A stretch of DNA of 16,694 nt, from positions 1 to 16,694 of the forward strand of contig CAYJEY010000030.1 of NCBI GenBank assembly GCA_964369385.1, written 5' to 3'. Within the stretch, counting starts at the first letter, position 1, and each line of letters begins with the position of its first letter. Source of the DNA: CALVGQ01 sp964369385. GTDB taxonomy: Bacteria; Bacillota_I; Bacilli_A; Erysipelotrichales; Erysipelotrichaceae. Both the position numbers and the translations under genes were made by a program. Below are positions 14,851 through 16,694 of this stretch, piece after piece. The notes under the pieces are model-generated. The model made no database searches. It saw only the letters and a list, made by a program, of their open reading frames with translations, and was not told where the DNA came from.

Positions 14851-14883
14851 TTACTATTTTAATAGTGCACTCATGCTTTTTTT
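14843..14883 (+). terminator. Leader terminator competing with the RAT
   Basis: GCATGAGT (14843-14850) pairs with ACTCATGC (14869-14876), with an inner ACTA/TAGT stem, and is followed by seven Ts (14877-14883). It overlaps the RAT by eight bases. Binding of the phosphorylation-controlled antiterminator to the RAT would prevent it from forming and let transcription enter the EIIA gene. Confidence 0.9.
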
Positions 14884-14901
14884 ATTCAAAGGAGGATATT
14901 T

Positions 14902-15369
14902 ATGTTTTTTAACAAGAGTAAAAATATTTATGCAACAATAGATGGAACAATGATTGATATTAAAGAAGTGAAAGATGACGTCTTCTCAAACAATTTAATG
15001 GGAGTTGGACTTGCTATAAGGCCGCAAGGGAACATCGTCTATGCTCCAGTTGAGGGAAAAGTAACTTTGGTTGCACCAACAAAGCATGCATTTGGAATCG
15101 AAACTAAAGAGGGACTTCAAATATTAGTTCATCTTGGTGTAGATACAGTGAAGTATCAAGGAGAAGGGTTTAAGCAATTCATTGAAGCAGGTCAACAAGT
15201 ATCTGCTGGACAAAAGGTGATTGAGTATAATCATAATTTCTTTAAGAATGAAGGGTTGGATACAAGTGTAATGACAATTGTTTTGAATCATACTGAGTTT
15301 AAATTAAATGGTTTGTTAATTAGCGGAGAAGTCGATTCTAAAAGCATTGTTGGAACATACAAGAAGTAG
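14902..15369 (+). CDS. PTS glucose-family EIIA protein (Crr-like, free-standing)
   Basis: 155 residues, the size of a single EIIA-Glc domain, after AAAGGAGG. The two paired active-site His are present: H62 in PTKHAFGIE and phospho-acceptor H77 in ILVHLGVDTV, with the surrounding 'APVEGKV' and 'GLQILVHLG' blocks. It takes phosphate from HPr and passes it to the EIIB domain. It is soluble and not fused to the EIIC in this operon. First gene after the RAT/terminator leader, three bases before the antiterminator gene. The cognate sugar is not evident. Confidence 0.92.
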   Translation: MFFNKSKNIYATIDGTMIDIKEVKDDVFSNNLMGVGLAIRPQGNIVYAPVEGKVTLVAPTKHAFGIETKEGLQILVHLGVDTVKYQGEGFKQFIEAGQQVSAGQKVIEYNHNFFKNEGLDTSVMTIVLNHTEFKLNGLLISGEVDSKSIVGTYKK

Positions 15370-15372
15370 TTT

Positions 15373-16200
15373 ATGAAGGTTGTTAAAGTATTTAATAATA
15401 ATGTCGTTGCAGTTGTATGTACTGATCGTCGCGAGGCAGTAGCACTAGGCTCTGGGATCGGTTTTGGAAAAAAAGTAAACGATATCATTCAAGCTGATAG
15501 TGTTGAAAAAATATACTACATACAAGATGAATTACAAACAAAGTTTTTTGAATTGCTTAAAGATACAAATTTGCAATACTTAGAAATTGCTGAGACTGTA
15601 GTAGAAAAAGCTTCACAAGTTGGAATACAAATGCAACATAGTGCAATTGTAGGGCTAGCAGATCACATAAGTTTTGCATTGGAACGAGCTCGTCAAAATG
15701 CAGTTTTACCGAATTTAATATTAAATGAACTGAAGCTACTTTATCCAGAAGAATTTAAGTTAGGGAAAGAAATGTTAACTGTAATTAAAAAAAGAACATC
15801 AATTTTGTTACCAGAAGATGAAGCAGGATATATTGCGTTACATATCATTCAATCAAATAATTTAATTACTCCAGAGATAACAATCAACACAGTTAGTTTT
15901 GTGCAAATGTCGATAAAACTGATTGAAGAAGTATATGGTTTAAAGTTTGAAGAAAGTGATTTTTATTATTTGAGATTAACAACACACCTGAAGTTTTTAG
16001 CTCATCGAGTATTGAGTGAAAGTAATCAAAAATTAGAGGGAAATGTGGATATGTTACATTATTTCTTTAGTTCAAATCCATTGCATAAAGTTTTTGCAGA
16101 GAAGTTTTATTATCAAATTAAAGAAAAATTCCATCAAAAAGTAAAAAAAGAAGAAGTGCTATTTATCATCATTCATATTAGTAAATTTGTAAAAAGATAA
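15373..16200 (+). CDS. BglG/LicT-family transcriptional antiterminator
   Basis: 275 residues, standard for the family. The RNA-binding CAT domain spans 1-55 ('VFNNNVVAVV...GSGIGFGKKVND'). PRD-I (about 65-170) carries H98 and H157. PRD-II (about 175-275) carries H205 and H268. All four regulatory His match those of LicT within a few positions. HPr-dependent phosphorylation of the PRDs in such proteins controls dimerisation and RNA binding. The RAT at 14822-14850 in the operon's own leader is the obvious target, making control autoregulatory. It starts three bases after the EIIA stop without a strong ribosome binding site, so translation is probably coupled. Confidence 0.93.
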   Translation: MKVVKVFNNNVVAVVCTDRREAVALGSGIGFGKKVNDIIQADSVEKIYYIQDELQTKFFELLKDTNLQYLEIAETVVEKASQVGIQMQHSAIVGLADHISFALERARQNAVLPNLILNELKLLYPEEFKLGKEMLTVIKKRTSILLPEDEAGYIALHIIQSNNLITPEITINTVSFVQMSIKLIEEVYGLKFEESDFYYLRLTTHLKFLAHRVLSESNQKLEGNVDMLHYFFSSNPLHKVFAEKFYYQIKEKFHQKVKKEEVLFIIIHISKFVKR

Positions 16201-16224
16201 AAGCAGTGAAGTCAATTAGGGGAA

Positions 16225-16250
16225 AAATGTATCTACATTTAGTCCTTTTT
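16225..16250 (+). terminator. Weak hairpin between antiterminator and EIIC genes
   Basis: AAATGTA (16225-16231) and TACATTT (16234-16240) can pair. A short GGA/TCC extension and TTTTT (16246-16250) follow. The stem is almost all A-T, so termination would be partial at best; it may instead be a processing site. Confidence 0.35.
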
Positions 16251-16279
16251 GAAATAAATCAAGAAAAGAGGGAGATAGT

Positions 16280-16694
16280 ATGAAAGGTTTAAAAGGTAGT
16301 TTAGAGAAATTCGCAAAGGTAATGGTACAGCCATTGATGTACCTATCAGTTGCCGGATTACTCATGGTTTTTGGGGTATTATTTACAAATGATACAGTTA
16401 AAGGTGTATTACCATTTTTGAATTGGTTTCCGATTCAATTATTAGCTAATCTGATTTATGATACAATTTTTGCATTAATCAATAATTTAAGTGTTGTGTT
16501 TGCAGTAGGAATTGCAGCTGCTGTTGCTAAGAAAGATAAACATCAAGCTGCAATTATTGGTTTGTTATCGTATTTAATGTATTTAACTGCAAGCAATACT
16601 GTACTAGAATTGACTGGTAATATGGCAGCAGCTGATCCAATGTTTGGATTGATGGGATCAGGTCAATCTGAAATTCTTGGAATTCAAAATGTAG
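16280..16694 (+). CDS. PTS EIIC permease, glucose superfamily (5' part)
   Basis: 138 residues are seen; the frame is open at the window end. The ATG follows AGAGGGAG. The start 'LEKFAKVMVQPLMYLSVAGLLMVFGVLFTN' is the usual first helix of glucose/N-acetylglucosamine/maltose-type EIIC domains. 'VVFAVGIAAAVAKKDKHQAAIIGLLSYL' and the end 'GIQNV' fit the next conserved blocks. No EIIB precedes the EIIC, so an EIIB domain should lie at the C-terminus or in the next gene. It would transport and phosphorylate a sugar with the EIIA upstream; which sugar cannot be told. Confidence 0.85.
   Translation, partial: MKGLKGSLEKFAKVMVQPLMYLSVAGLLMVFGVLFTNDTVKGVLPFLNWFPIQLLANLIYDTIFALINNLSVVFAVGIAAAVAKKDKHQAAIIGLLSYLMYLTASNTVLELTGNMAAADPMFGLMGSGQSEILGIQNV

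Overview
The window is AT-rich with tightly packed genes, strong AGGAGG-type ribosome binding sites, standard stop codons (TGA is used as a stop) and Firmicutes-style regulation (a ribonucleic antiterminator leader and intrinsic terminators). It most resembles a host-associated low-GC Firmicute. The surface protein and peptide-transport genes suggest an Erysipelotrichia-like organism, but that placement is inference. A run of 100 Ns (586-685) shows this is a draft scaffold, and the gap interrupts a repetitive surface-protein gene.

Layout. (1) 1-2166: the C-terminal part of a large cell-surface protein with repeated extracellular modules, InlB/Listeria-Bacteroides-type repeats, a Thr/Ser-rich stalk and a three-helix membrane anchor, ending at a terminator. 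(2) 2253-2927: a flavin-type (PNPOx-like) domain fused to a two-cluster ferredoxin domain. (3) 2958-4428, minus strand: an M24 metallopeptidase translationally coupled to a small VOC-fold protein. (4) 4429-4607: a divergent control region rich in inverted repeats and CodY-box-like motifs. (5) 4608-14677, plus strand: oppBCDFA, then an M24 peptidase, a PepD-type M20 dipeptidase, a divergent guanylate-kinase homologue and an M29 aminopeptidase, ending at a perfect terminator. (6) 14678-16694: a sugar PTS operon, with a strong promoter, a RAT/terminator switch, EIIA, a BglG/LicT-type antiterminator and the start of an EIIC.

How it works together. Regions 3-5 look like a peptide-nutrition island. 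The lipoprotein OppA captures peptides, OppBC with OppDF imports them, and four cytoplasmic metallopeptidases of three clans (two M24, one M20C, one M29) would reduce them to amino acids. The odd member is the guanylate-kinase homologue placed between two peptidases, which has lost several residues typical of guanylate kinases. Region 6 is a substrate-inducible sugar uptake operon in which the encoded antiterminator should act on the operon's own leader. I see no CRISPR array, transposase, phage gene, tRNA or rRNA. The most notable observations are the divergent kinase homologue in the peptidase operon, the shared opp/peptidase control region, and the layered control of the PTS promoter.
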